Source of the DNA: Buttiauxella massiliensis
GTDB lineage: Bacteria > Pseudomonadota > Gammaproteobacteria > Enterobacterales > Enterobacteriaceae
Direction of reading: 5' to 3'
Length of the DNA stretch: 64,000 bases
Assembly (NCBI RefSeq): GCF_902500225.1
Contig: NZ_LR722665.1
Location: 1-64,000, forward strand
In this document: positions 19,999 to 29,781 of the stretch, one piece after another
Position numbering within the stretch: position 1 is the first letter of the stretch
Layout: each line of letters begins with the position of its first letter
Position numbers and translations under genes: made by a program
The notes under the pieces: generated by a model
Databases searched by the model: none
The model's input: only the letters and a program-made list of their open reading frames with translations
Told to the model about the DNA's origin: nothing

Positions 19999-20430
19999 TT
20001 AGCGAGTGCGTGGGCAAACTTCGCCTTCCGCGAAGAAATAAGCGATTTCACGCGCAGCAGATTCAGCAGAATCAGAACCGTGAGTGCCGTTTTCGGTGAA
20101 GCTGTCAGCGTAATCTGCTCGCAGAGTACCAGCCAAAGCGTTAGCCGGATTTGTTGCACCCAGGATGTCACGGTGACGCTGAACGGCATTTTCACCTTCC
20201 AGTACGCTAACCATGATTGGGCCGGAAGTCATGAATGCAACCAGACCGTCGAAGAAAGGCTTGCCTTCGTGCTCAGCATAGAAACCCTGAGCCTGTTCAG
20301 AAGTCAGGTGCAGCATTTTTGCGCCAACAATCTTAAACCCTGCGGATTCAAAACGAGCATAAATATTACCAATAACGTTTTTTGCCACCGCGTTTGGTTT
20401 GATGATGGAAAAAGTACGTTCAATAGCCAT
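19999..20430 (-). CDS. ndk: Nucleoside diphosphate kinase
   Basis: Transfers the gamma phosphate of ATP to (d)NDPs through a phospho-histidine. The 143 residues match the family. N-terminal [12 protein letters not shown] and the active-site [16 protein letters not shown], with the catalytic His of NGTH, are clear. Monocistronic, with its own terminator and a gap of about 180 bases to pbpC. Confidence 0.98.
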   Translation of the reverse strand: MAIERTFSIIKPNAVAKNVIGNIYARFESAGFKIVGAKMLHLTSEQAQGFYAEHEGKPFFDGLVAFMTSGPIMVSVLEGENAVQRHRDILGATNPANALAGTLRADYADSFTENGTHGSDSAESAAREIAYFFAEGEVCPRTR

Positions 20431-20607
20431 GATTACCTCTGTGTCTGTTCTGTTTGCCCGGACCCTCTAGGGATTACCGGTTATGATTTGGCGCCGATTA
20501 TAATGAGCAAGTCTCGCGTTGCCTATGGATGCGGGTAACATTTTTTTAAAATAAGATGAACATCGGCAACATTTTTAATGCAAACGCCTAAAAATTAGAC
20601 TGGCGCT

Positions 20608-22929
20608 CTACTGTAATACAAAATGAGCAGCGGCAATCTGCCCAGCTTCATCAAGAACCAAAACCTGGTACGCTCCCGGTTTATCCAGATTTAGTGTGAT
20701 TCCGCTACTATTTCCACTAACCGGTTCACCGTTCAAAAACCACCAGCGATCGCCCTGTCCTCCCTGAGCACTTAAACGAAGCGGTAAACGCAACTCACCA
20801 GGAAGACGCTTCAAAATAGCGCCCTCGCGAACCCCTAACAACAATAAAGGCGTAACTTCATCTTTCTGCTGGGGCGGGCATTGTTCTGACACTTCCGGCA
20901 AACGGGCCGTACGTCTTTCACTTATCGGTAACCATGGTTCAAGCGGCAGCGGCCACAAAGAGATAATCTGCTGCCTGGCTCCCGAGCAATCAGCAGCCAC
21001 ACGTTTTCCCTGTTCATCTAACCAGATGACCTTTCTTAACCCCTGAATCCCCTCCTGGCCCGGTGCTTCAAGCGTGGGCGGCTCGCTGTTATCGAGTAAC
21101 CAGCCTGTTAATCTGCGCCGACAATTACGGTCTGTGGCTGGCAAATTCTGCCCACCCGGCCAGCAAATTTGCCCTTCGGAAACAGAAGGCGGACGAGGGT
21201 CAACCGGCAGACGCGCCTGCTGCACCGCGGAGCTGGCTTGTAGTAAGTTGTTAACCTGATTAAGTAGCGGTACAGCACTTCCTAAGCCAAACTGCCCCGC
21301 AACCGGTGTGCTATCCGGGCGCCCTGTCCAGATACCAATCACATAACGTGGGTTAATTCCAAGTGCCCACGCATCTCGATATCCATAGCTGGTGCCTGTT
21401 TTCCAGGCTAAAGGCACGATTGCTGGCAATGTGGCATCGGGCTGCGGCTGCGCCTCTCCCGCAAGAATGCGGCGAATAATCCAGGCAGCGCCAGCCGACA
21501 TCAAGGGGCGTTCAACTAATGGTTGCTCTGGCTGTAAACGTAACTGCGCGGCTCGACCATGGCGAGCAAAAGCGCTATATGCAGCGACAATCTGATCAAG
21601 GCGCGCACCGCCGCCGCCAAGGATCAGCGAGAGATTAGGTTCACTGCCTTGCGGGAACCGCAAATCCAAACCAATGTTTCGCAATTGCGCAGCAAAACGT
21701 TTAGGGCCGTACGCTTCTAGCACCTGAACTGCCGGGAGATTAAGCGAACGCACCAACGCTTCACTCATACTCACCGGGCCATGAAAACCGGTATCAAAAT
21801 TCCCTGGCCGATAATCACCAAAGCGGCGCGGCACGTCCTGTAACAATGACGTGGCGTGAATCAGCCCATCATCCAGCGCCAGACCATAAACAAAGGGTTT
21901 CAGCACCGATCCGGGCGAACGAATGGCAGTCACCATATCGACGTGCCCGAAACGGCTTTGATCGGTTATATCGGCTGAACCTACCCAGCCACGCACTTCC
22001 ATCGTGGTGTGATCGACGACCAGTATCGCCATTGATGAGCGAGGCGGGAGCTGAGCTTTCCAGTTGAGTGCCAGTTCTTCCAACTGGCGCTGCAATGGCG
22101 CATCGAGCGTCGTCGTTATTTTCTGATCTTTGCTGCGATTCACCAAATAGCGTGAAAGCAACGGGGCCAATTGCGGCATTTGCCGTGGCGCCAGCCATAC
22201 CGGTTCTTCGAGAGATTCTTTTACCTGCTGTGGCTCCCAGACGGCTTGCTCAGCCATACGCATAAGAACTTTGTTACGTGCGGCTTGAGCCCGCTCAGGC
22301 CAGCGATCCGGGCGCAAACGGCTTGGTGCTTGCGGAAGAACCGCCAGTAAAGCGGCTTCAGCATAACTCAGGTGTTGCGGGGATTTTCCGAGGTAAACCC
22401 AACTGGCAGCCCCCACTCCCTGTAACGTCCCGCCAAACGGTGCGCGGTTAAGGTAGAGCGTGAGAATTTGTTCTTTCGATAGATGCCATTCGAGTTGCAA
22501 AGCGCGCCAAACCTGGCGGATTTTGCCCCCAAATGTACGAGGGTGCGGGTCAAGCAAGCGGGCGACTTGCATCGTCAATGTACTGCCACCGGAAATCACT
22601 TTGCCGCTAAGCAAATCCTGCCCGGCTGCACGCAAAATCGATAGAGGATTAATTCCCGGATGATCCCAGAACCAGCGATCTTCATAGTTGATTAAGGCTT
22701 CGAGATAACGAGGTGAAACATCGTTTAACGTAACCGGATAGCGCCAGATCCCGTTCTCATCAGCGAAACGCCACAATGGAGTACCATCAGCCGCGACGAC
22801 AACTCGAGCGGGATTAGCCTGAGAAAGCGGCAGCGGCCAAAGCTTGTCTGCCAGCCAAATCCCCAGACATAAAATAATTGGCAGCACCACCAGGAAATAG
22901 CGGTGCCGCCAGCGAAATGGCTTTAGCAT
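20608..22929 (-). CDS. pbpC: Penicillin-binding protein 1C
   Basis: Bifunctional peptidoglycan synthase of 773 residues. After a membrane anchor (YFLVVLPIILCLGIWLA) comes a glycosyltransferase family 51 domain with catalytic Glu83 (NYEDRWFWDH) and GGSTLTMQVARLL. The transpeptidase domain has Ser341 in SPGSVLKP and KTGTSYGYRD near residue 510. A C-terminal BiPBP_C domain follows. The start is 13 bases after yfhM; the two form the usual yfhM-pbpC pair, in which the macroglobulin is thought to guard the periplasm while PBP1C repairs the wall. Confidence 0.96.
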   Translation of the reverse strand: MLKPFRWRHRYFLVVLPIILCLGIWLADKLWPLPLSQANPARVVVAADGTPLWRFADENGIWRYPVTLNDVSPRYLEALINYEDRWFWDHPGINPLSILRAAGQDLLSGKVISGGSTLTMQVARLLDPHPRTFGGKIRQVWRALQLEWHLSKEQILTLYLNRAPFGGTLQGVGAASWVYLGKSPQHLSYAEAALLAVLPQAPSRLRPDRWPERAQAARNKVLMRMAEQAVWEPQQVKESLEEPVWLAPRQMPQLAPLLSRYLVNRSKDQKITTTLDAPLQRQLEELALNWKAQLPPRSSMAILVVDHTTMEVRGWVGSADITDQSRFGHVDMVTAIRSPGSVLKPFVYGLALDDGLIHATSLLQDVPRRFGDYRPGNFDTGFHGPVSMSEALVRSLNLPAVQVLEAYGPKRFAAQLRNIGLDLRFPQGSEPNLSLILGGGGARLDQIVAAYSAFARHGRAAQLRLQPEQPLVERPLMSAGAAWIIRRILAGEAQPQPDATLPAIVPLAWKTGTSYGYRDAWALGINPRYVIGIWTGRPDSTPVAGQFGLGSAVPLLNQVNNLLQASSAVQQARLPVDPRPPSVSEGQICWPGGQNLPATDRNCRRRLTGWLLDNSEPPTLEAPGQEGIQGLRKVIWLDEQGKRVAADCSGARQQIISLWPLPLEPWLPISERRTARLPEVSEQCPPQQKDEVTPLLLLGVREGAILKRLPGELRLPLRLSAQGGQGDRWWFLNGEPVSGNSSGITLNLDKPGAYQVLVLDEAGQIAAAHFVLQ

Positions 22930-22942
22930 TTTGCCTTGCCAG

Positions 22943-25900
22943 TTACGGATGAACAGTCATCATGCCGGTGCTGGTTCCTGTTGCCCGCCACTGAGGTACA
23001 TACATCGACTCCACTTGTGAAACCGGCACGTTATAGCTTCCCGGAGTCACAGCGCGAGCAAGATAAACCAGGGTCGCATGCTGCCCTTCATTGAGCGGTA
23101 ACGCGGCAACAAAGCGATCGTCACGGAACTCCATATGCTGGATATCCGCCTGCTGCATCTGGTTTAACAGACCCTGAACCTGGCTATCACTGTCACGTAG
23201 GTTGGCGCTGCTTTCAGAAAGGTTCTGGTTTTCCAGTTCAAGCCCGGCAGGCAACAAATCGACCACCAGTGCATCAGGCACATTTTTATCTGCCCATACA
23301 TCCAGCCAGACCATCACCAGTTCACCACTTTTCAATTCTGACAACGACTTGCTATTTCCTTTCGCATCAAGGAAATGGCGTTCGATGTGCAACACGTTGC
23401 TGTAAGGCGCAGGGGCCTGTTGCGGATAACCAACCGTATCTAATCGAAGATAGAGATTCCCCGTCCCGGTATTAGTAATCTGTAGGCCAGCGAGTTGTTC
23501 AGCAGACAAATTACGAGTCACAGATTGTTTACCTGATAATGATTCGGTTGCAAAAGATACCTGTGACTGCCAATCCCCTTTCGCCGTTTGCCAATTGCGA
23601 CCCGCCAGGAACAATGCATTACTTTCCTGCGTGGAAAGCCAGCGTTGGCTGTATGCAAGATTAGAGAGGTCCATCAGCAATTGATTCTGCTGTTCTGGTA
23701 GCAATTTGTTCTCTTCAAGCAGACTTAGCATCATCGCTTTATCACGCAACTCACTGCCATAATCTGCCATCCAGATACGCTCGTCGCTACGACTGGTTTG
23801 CAAACCTAACTTGATAGCTTCATCGCCTCGTGGTGCGTCCCCCATCAACTTCAATGCCACACCAAGTTGTACCAGCGGTAAGCCTGCACGAGCGCTGCTA
23901 TGGCGCAACCAAAGTTCACGCAAGGCACCCAATGGCGCTTTTTGCTGACGGGCTAATACCTGAGCGGCGTACGCTTGAACAGCAAATTTACTGGCAGCAG
24001 CATCATCGCTGTAGCGTAAAGCGATAACTCCGGAATCCTGGAGATAACGTAGCAGGCGCTGGTTAGCTTTGTTTAGCGAATCAGTATTAACGCTATAACC
24101 CTGCTCACTCGCACGAACAAGGAAATCGGTCACATACGCTGTTAGCCAGTATTCTTCTGGCCCTTCTTTGTCCCATAGCCCAAAACTGCCGTTGTCGCGT
24201 TGCATATCCAGCAGTCGAGCAATCCCCAGGTCGATTGCAGCGCGGCGCTGTTCATCGCTAGTTCCTGTAATACTCAGAGCTGCTAACTGTGCCTGGTTGG
24301 TATAAAGCGACGGGAACAACCCACTAGTCGTCTGTTCCAGGCAGCCATATGGATAGGCTTTCAGTTCCCGGATATAGCGAGCGAGGTTTAGCGGCGGCCG
24401 ACCACTTAATAGCAACTGGCCTTCAAGTGTTGCAGGTGCCAGGCCGGAAATATGCTGCGGTGGAATATCCCACACTTCACCCGCTGCAAGCACAGCACCA
24501 CTGTTGATGTTTTGCGCCGGGAACGGAGGACGGACACCTAATTTCCACTGTTTTTGCTGTGCGGCAAAAGTTTCACCCGGCAAGCTAAGCCCAGTAATTT
24601 GTGCTGTTAATTCCCCATCACCGAAACCGTCCAATGCACGAACCGGAATAAACACGGTTTTACGCGCACCTGGTAATAACGTCACGGATTGCACTGAAGC
24701 AGAGTTCAGCGCAATCAAGCCGGTAGTTTTCAGGTTAATACTGAGTTGTTGAGGTTGGTCTGTCAGGTTGGTGAGATCCATAGCCAGGCGGCTGCTGTCC
24801 CCACTGGCCATAAAGCGTGGTGCTGCAAGTTCAGTAACCAACGGAGCCGCAACAACAACTTTTTCCTCACTGTTACCAAAATGGTCATCGGTCCAGGCTT
24901 GCGCCATTACCCGTAGCTCACCATTAAAATCACCAATAGGGAGCGTGACAGTACCTTCACCCTTTTCATCCAGTTGTACAGGTTGAGCTTGCTGAGCAAT
25001 GATAGTGACATGGTTTACCGGCTTTTTACCGCCACGGCTTAATTCGTCACCTTCATCGCCATCACCACCAAAACGTAAAGCTGCAAGCCGCCCTTCACCC
25101 TCAATAACCTGGCCATAGATATCGTATAAATCCGCTCCATAACGTTTACGGCCAAAGAAGGCTTCCCACGGATCTGGGGTTTTATAGTCGGTAATATTCA
25201 GTACGCCGCTATCAACAGCTGAAACCAGCACATGAATTTGCTTTGGCATTTCACCGTTAATCGGCTTGGTTTTTACTTTTACCGTGAGGTTTTGATTCGG
25301 ACGCATTTTGGCTGGTGCTTCTAAAGAAAGCGCCAGTCTGCGACTTTCATCTCCCAGTGGCAGATGCAAAATCCCAACAGAACGTTTTGGCGTGGAGGCG
25401 CGGCTCTTATCCCCAGGTCGAATAACAAGCGTACTGAGATAGAGATCATGCCGCTGCCAACTTTTATCGACCGGAATCGCGATATCCAGACCTTTCTCCG
25501 GAACATCAATTTCTTTCCACCACAGCGGGCCATCGCTGGATTCAACCATTGCATAGCCTTTGCCAGCCGCCGGAGCAGAAATATGCAGATTGATGGTGTC
25601 ACCAGGCTTATAACTCGGTTTATCAATTTTCAGCGTTACACGGTCAGGGCGCACAGCCCCCTCTCCATCGCTGTTGTCCTGCCAGCTGTAGCCTGCCCAA
25701 AAGCGAATGCTGCTGACGATTTTAGTGTCAGGATCGCGAACTTCCAGACGATAGGAACCCCACTCAACCGGGAAAGCCACTTTGCCCGTTTCACCTGCGG
25801 CAAGATCCTGTTTTTGCTCAGCCTCTACGAGATCTTTCTGATCGTATTGCGACTGCCAACCCTGGCCCTCTTCCCAGTTCCAGAAGTAATCCCGACGTTC

Positions 25901-27907
25901 GCGAATTAAACGCACATCAAGACCAGAAACCGCCAGTTTCTCACCTTTAGCATTGGCATAAACAATATCAAAACCAGCGTTCGTGTCCTCGTCGACTATC
26001 GGTTGGATTCGTGTGCTGTCAGTGCGGTAATCGTAGATTTCTTTACTAGCAAATTGAGGACGAATGCCTGGCAGTGCTTCAGCAGGCCAGATAGCTTGCT
26101 CTGCACGGCGTGTTACCGGACGGCCACCTGATTCCAGTAAGCTGGCTTGCAGCACCAGTCGTAATGGAGAGTGAACATCTGCCCATTGGCTATCTGTGCT
26201 TACCGTTGTTTTGCCTTGTTCATCAAGCTGAAGCTGAACCTCATCAAGATTTCGGGTGAGGTTTTCCTCGTTGATGTCGCCAAACTGGAAACCTGGTAAG
26301 GATGATACAGCTTCACGTAATGGACGCAGGAACAATTGCCCTTGCAAGCTGTTCCCCGAGGCTGGTGCACCATAGAGATACCGCCCGGCAATCTGGAAGC
26401 TTACAGACTCATCAGGGCCAATGGATTGCGATTGGTTTGTGATGTTCAGAGCCATACGCTCCGGCATGAAGTCTTCAACTTTAAAAGCCCAAATACGTGG
26501 CTGGTTATCACCTGTATTTACACGCACTTGCCAGTTACCCGTTTGTGCATCCTGGCTTAGCGGATAACTGAACTGATATAAGCCATTTTCTGATTTCCAG
26601 ACCTGCGTTCTGGCGACTTGACCATCAGGTTTTACAACTTCCAGTTTTACTGGCTGTGCTGGTAATACCTTCCCATCACTATCACGTAACAATGCATTCA
26701 ACAGTACTGTTTCCCCTGGGCGATAGAGATCCCTTGGGCCAAACATAAACAGCTCCTTACTGAAACCGGGTTCTCCAGCAATGTTAAACTCGGCCAGATC
26801 CAGCGCCGGGCGGTTTAAGTCCAGCATGGTAGTCTGCTCGCTTGTTCTCGCCAGCAACAACGTGCCTTTTTCTATTTTTTCAAGCACCGCGTGACCATCG
26901 CCATCACTCTTAGCCTGTGCCAGCGAGTGCCCTTTTTCATCAAGCAACGTGATTTCGACATTTGATTGTGCAGCGCCATTTTCAAGGCTTTGAGTAAACA
27001 CATCCAGGCGGTCATGGTAACGATGCGCTGACACCCCGACGTCACTCAAAGAGAACAACGTTGCCGCGTTACTGTAACTGTATTGCCCCGCCTGATTCAT
27101 AATCGCGATATAAACGCCTGGCTGTTGCAGCGGCTTAATCTCGCCTAACGGTAGCAATAGTTTTTCACGGGTATTACGCGCAGGATTAAGATCGAACCTG
27201 CCGCTGTAAACTAAGTCAGCAAGTTTTAATAAATTGTCTGATTCCCAATTAGATACTGAGTTTCGGTATTGCCACTGGCTAATAAAGGAACCTAGTGATT
27301 CACTTTTTATGCGGTAGAAATTGACATCAATTTTATCGACGTTGAGCGCCATGACCGGTAAACCGGCAATAACTTTAGTGGGAAGTAATGACCCCCGGCT
27401 GGCAAAACCAACGCTCGGTTGAATATCACGGGTTGAAATTTGCTTATCAAAATTACTATCGAATGTCGCTTTATTGAGCGCAACCAGCCCACTATCCACG
27501 GTCAAAATCAGTTCACGTTTCGGCTCGAGATGGCGTAAACGCAATTCTTTGAGGTCGGCTGAAAGCTCCCACGCACCATCAACTTTCCCGCTGGTTTTAT
27601 CGACTAAATGCGCCACCCGGGAGAAATCCTGGTTGGGATCTAAGGGAATAGAAAATGTGAGGACCAACGTGCTTGCGCCATCAAGCTGTACTTCAGAGGC
27701 ATCAAGCAATTTAAGCGGCTTGCCTGCTGAATCCTTCGCCAGTTTTTCAAGCTGCGAGGCATCAGGCTTAACTGGGGTAGCAACCTGTTGCTGAGCGGAA
27801 GTTTCGCTCTTCGCCACCGGTTTTGGTTTGTCGTTATTGTCACAGCCCGCAAGCGCTAATGCAGCCATTAGCGTTGCTGCCAGTCCTACCAGACGAATTG
27901 ATCTCAT
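22943..27907 (-). CDS. yfhM: Bacterial alpha-2-macroglobulin lipoprotein
   Basis: Periplasmic protease trap of 1654 residues, anchored to the membrane by a lipoprotein signal with lipobox LAGC (Cys22). A string of MG-type beta domains precedes the thioester domain with YPYGCLEQTTSG near residue 1190, whose Cys and Gln form the reactive thioester. The GGxxR-rich alpha/alpha toroid follows. Length and thioester agree with E. coli YfhM (ECAM). It is co-oriented with pbpC and divergent from the PTS gene that replaces sseA as neighbour. Confidence 0.96.
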   Translation of the reverse strand: MRSIRLVGLAATLMAALALAGCDNNDKPKPVAKSETSAQQQVATPVKPDASQLEKLAKDSAGKPLKLLDASEVQLDGASTLVLTFSIPLDPNQDFSRVAHLVDKTSGKVDGAWELSADLKELRLRHLEPKRELILTVDSGLVALNKATFDSNFDKQISTRDIQPSVGFASRGSLLPTKVIAGLPVMALNVDKIDVNFYRIKSESLGSFISQWQYRNSVSNWESDNLLKLADLVYSGRFDLNPARNTREKLLLPLGEIKPLQQPGVYIAIMNQAGQYSYSNAATLFSLSDVGVSAHRYHDRLDVFTQSLENGAAQSNVEITLLDEKGHSLAQAKSDGDGHAVLEKIEKGTLLLARTSEQTTMLDLNRPALDLAEFNIAGEPGFSKELFMFGPRDLYRPGETVLLNALLRDSDGKVLPAQPVKLEVVKPDGQVARTQVWKSENGLYQFSYPLSQDAQTGNWQVRVNTGDNQPRIWAFKVEDFMPERMALNITNQSQSIGPDESVSFQIAGRYLYGAPASGNSLQGQLFLRPLREAVSSLPGFQFGDINEENLTRNLDEVQLQLDEQGKTTVSTDSQWADVHSPLRLVLQASLLESGGRPVTRRAEQAIWPAEALPGIRPQFASKEIYDYRTDSTRIQPIVDEDTNAGFDIVYANAKGEKLAVSGLDVRLIRERRDYFWNWEEGQGWQSQYDQKDLVEAEQKQDLAAGETGKVAFPVEWGSYRLEVRDPDTKIVSSIRFWAGYSWQDNSDGEGAVRPDRVTLKIDKPSYKPGDTINLHISAPAAGKGYAMVESSDGPLWWKEIDVPEKGLDIAIPVDKSWQRHDLYLSTLVIRPGDKSRASTPKRSVGILHLPLGDESRRLALSLEAPAKMRPNQNLTVKVKTKPINGEMPKQIHVLVSAVDSGVLNITDYKTPDPWEAFFGRKRYGADLYDIYGQVIEGEGRLAALRFGGDGDEGDELSRGGKKPVNHVTIIAQQAQPVQLDEKGEGTVTLPIGDFNGELRVMAQAWTDDHFGNSEEKVVVAAPLVTELAAPRFMASGDSSRLAMDLTNLTDQPQQLSINLKTTGLIALNSASVQSVTLLPGARKTVFIPVRALDGFGDGELTAQITGLSLPGETFAAQQKQWKLGVRPPFPAQNINSGAVLAAGEVWDIPPQHISGLAPATLEGQLLLSGRPPLNLARYIRELKAYPYGCLEQTTSGLFPSLYTNQAQLAALSITGTSDEQRRAAIDLGIARLLDMQRDNGSFGLWDKEGPEEYWLTAYVTDFLVRASEQGYSVNTDSLNKANQRLLRYLQDSGVIALRYSDDAAASKFAVQAYAAQVLARQQKAPLGALRELWLRHSSARAGLPLVQLGVALKLMGDAPRGDEAIKLGLQTSRSDERIWMADYGSELRDKAMMLSLLEENKLLPEQQNQLLMDLSNLAYSQRWLSTQESNALFLAGRNWQTAKGDWQSQVSFATESLSGKQSVTRNLSAEQLAGLQITNTGTGNLYLRLDTVGYPQQAPAPYSNVLHIERHFLDAKGNSKSLSELKSGELVMVWLDVWADKNVPDALVVDLLPAGLELENQNLSESSANLRDSDSQVQGLLNQMQQADIQHMEFRDDRFVAALPLNEGQHATLVYLARAVTPGSYNVPVSQVESMYVPQWRATGTSTGMMTVHP

Positions 27908-28228
27908 TTTTATCCCTGGCCGATAAGGCCCATTAAATCACCAAGTTCTACAACTATTATGCGGGTTCATCAGAAAAACGAAAGTATCCAAATTCTGCAT
28001 TGCGTACTCGCTCGCAAAGGGAAGCTGGCATCGTGCAACGGTTTCATCAGTAAACAGTGTCAAAGTGCATGCGCGATCACAGCCTGAAAGGTCACATGTT
28101 ACCTTGTGAGTCATTTGTTTTTAAAACAATAAGATAGATGGATAACCTGCCTTTTTTCTTGCTACATTTCGCTCTGAGTCGCTGCCTCAACGCGGTGTTT
28201 AGCCAAAGTAATAATAAGAGACTGCTAA
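27908..28228. promoter_or_regulatory. Divergent control region between yfhM and the alpha-glucoside PTS
   Basis: About 320 bases without a gene. The best element is an 18-base near-perfect palindrome at 28088-28105 (AAGGTCACATGTTACCTT, 16 of 18 positions symmetrical), 124 bases before the PTS ATG. It overlaps TCACA and TGTGA half-sites, but their order is not that of a normal CRP site. It is a candidate operator for the RpiR-type regulator encoded after sseA; this is inference from position and symmetry. Confidence 0.5.
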
Positions 28229-29773
28229 ATGAAAAGTGCCGTTAACGCTCTACAAAACTTCGGAAAATCACTCTACGGGCCTGTGCTTATTTTACCCATC
28301 GTCGGTTTATTTATCGCGTTTGGTAATGTATTGGGCAATGGCAACCTGGCCGAATATTTACCGTTCCTCGGCCATTCCTCTATTCAGCACACAGGCGTTC
28401 TCATCTCCAAATCAGCGGTATCGGTTCTGGCGAACCTGGCGCTGGTATTTGGCGTAGGTATTCCCATTGGTCTCGCTGCAAAAGACAAAGGGTATGCTGC
28501 ATTAATTGGTCTGGTTACTTTTATCGTCTTCATTAATGCGATGAACGTAACGTTACAGCTTCAAGGCGAACTGGCTCCAGCCGACCAAATGCGAGCCGCA
28601 GGGCAAAGCATGGTTTTAGGCGTGCAAGTGCTTGAAATGGGCGTATTCGCCGGGATCCTCACTGGCGCGCTTTCAGGATATCTGTACAACCGATATTCGG
28701 GTGTACAGTTTTCTGGTGCGATGGCGATTTACTCCGGGCACTGTTTTGTCGCCATTATCATGCTTCCGGTTTCAATGCTACTTGGCGTAGTGATGAGCGA
28801 GCTTTGGCCGTTTGCTCAACATGGCATCAGCGCACTGGCGCTGGCGATTAAAGGTGCCGGGGCGTTTGGCGTAGCCATCTACGGTTTCCTGGAACGCATT
28901 CTGGTACCAACGGGCCTGCATCACCTTGTTTATACCCCATTCCTGTATACCGAATTAGGCGGTACGGCCGATGTTTGCGGCAATATTTACCAGGGCGCGC
29001 GCAATATTTACTTTGCAGAAATGGCCTGTCCGAGCGTGCATCAACTGAGCAGCACTGTGGTGTGGGACGCCCGTGGAATCAGCAAAATGTTCGGCCTCCC
29101 TGCGGCAGCACTCGCCATGTATATGACGGCAAAACCCGAACGCAAAGCTGCGGCCAAAGCGATTCTCATCCCGGCAGCGCTGACATCCATGCTGGTTGGG
29201 GTCACGGAGCCGCTGGAGTTTTCCTTCCTGTTTGTCGCCCCGCTGCTGTTCGGCGTACATGCGGTTCTGACCGGCATTGGCATGATGCTGTTCTATCTGC
29301 TGGGCGTTCACGCTATCGGCGCAAACGGCATTATCGACTTCATTCTTTATAACCTGCCGCTGGGCACCGAAAAATCCAACTGGCCGATGTATATCGCCGT
29401 TGGCCTGACGATGTCGGTGATTTATTTCCTGGTGTTCCGCTTCCTGATTCGCCGTTTCGATATGAAAACGCCGGGTCGCGAAAGCGACGACGAAGAGACA
29501 AAACTGTATAGCAAACAAGAGTATCAAGCCAAAGGCAGCAACGACGGCTTAGGCGAAGCGATTATCGAAGGCCTCGGAGGCCGCGCCAATATTGAAGTGG
29601 TCGACAACTGTTACACCCGCCTGCGAGTTACGGTGCGCGACGTGTCGGTTATCGACGAGCCCCGCCTGAAATCGACCGGCGCAAAAGGGGTCATCAAACA
29701 AGGTAATAACGTTCAGGTGGTCTACGGGCTGCATGTCAAAAAAATGCGTGAAGCAGTAGAGACGTTTCTCTAA
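28229..29773 (+). CDS. PTS alpha-glucoside transporter, EIICB
   Basis: Inner-membrane sugar permease and kinase of the glucose/alpha-glucoside PTS family (GlvC/AglA type), 514 residues. Residues 1-405 form the EIIC domain with about ten membrane helices and the conserved GVTEPLEFSFLF. A linker leads to the EIIB domain with phosphorylated Cys461 (VVDNCYTRLRVTV). No EIIA is fused or adjacent, so the phosphate is likely supplied by EIIA-Glc (Crr), as for other members. The GH4 enzyme encoded eight bases downstream indicates alpha-linked disaccharides such as maltose or sucrose isomers as substrates. Confidence 0.9.
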   Translation: MKSAVNALQNFGKSLYGPVLILPIVGLFIAFGNVLGNGNLAEYLPFLGHSSIQHTGVLISKSAVSVLANLALVFGVGIPIGLAAKDKGYAALIGLVTFIVFINAMNVTLQLQGELAPADQMRAAGQSMVLGVQVLEMGVFAGILTGALSGYLYNRYSGVQFSGAMAIYSGHCFVAIIMLPVSMLLGVVMSELWPFAQHGISALALAIKGAGAFGVAIYGFLERILVPTGLHHLVYTPFLYTELGGTADVCGNIYQGARNIYFAEMACPSVHQLSSTVVWDARGISKMFGLPAAALAMYMTAKPERKAAAKAILIPAALTSMLVGVTEPLEFSFLFVAPLLFGVHAVLTGIGMMLFYLLGVHAIGANGIIDFILYNLPLGTEKSNWPMYIAVGLTMSVIYFLVFRFLIRRFDMKTPGRESDDEETKLYSKQEYQAKGSNDGLGEAIIEGLGGRANIEVVDNCYTRLRVTVRDVSVIDEPRLKSTGAKGVIKQGNNVQVVYGLHVKKMREAVETFL

Positions 29774-29781
29774 AGGAGTCA

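Noticed and set aside
28955-29527. A 190-codon open frame opposite the PTS EIICB gene
   Set aside because: Reverse-frame shadow of a membrane protein gene; its sequence fits no family.
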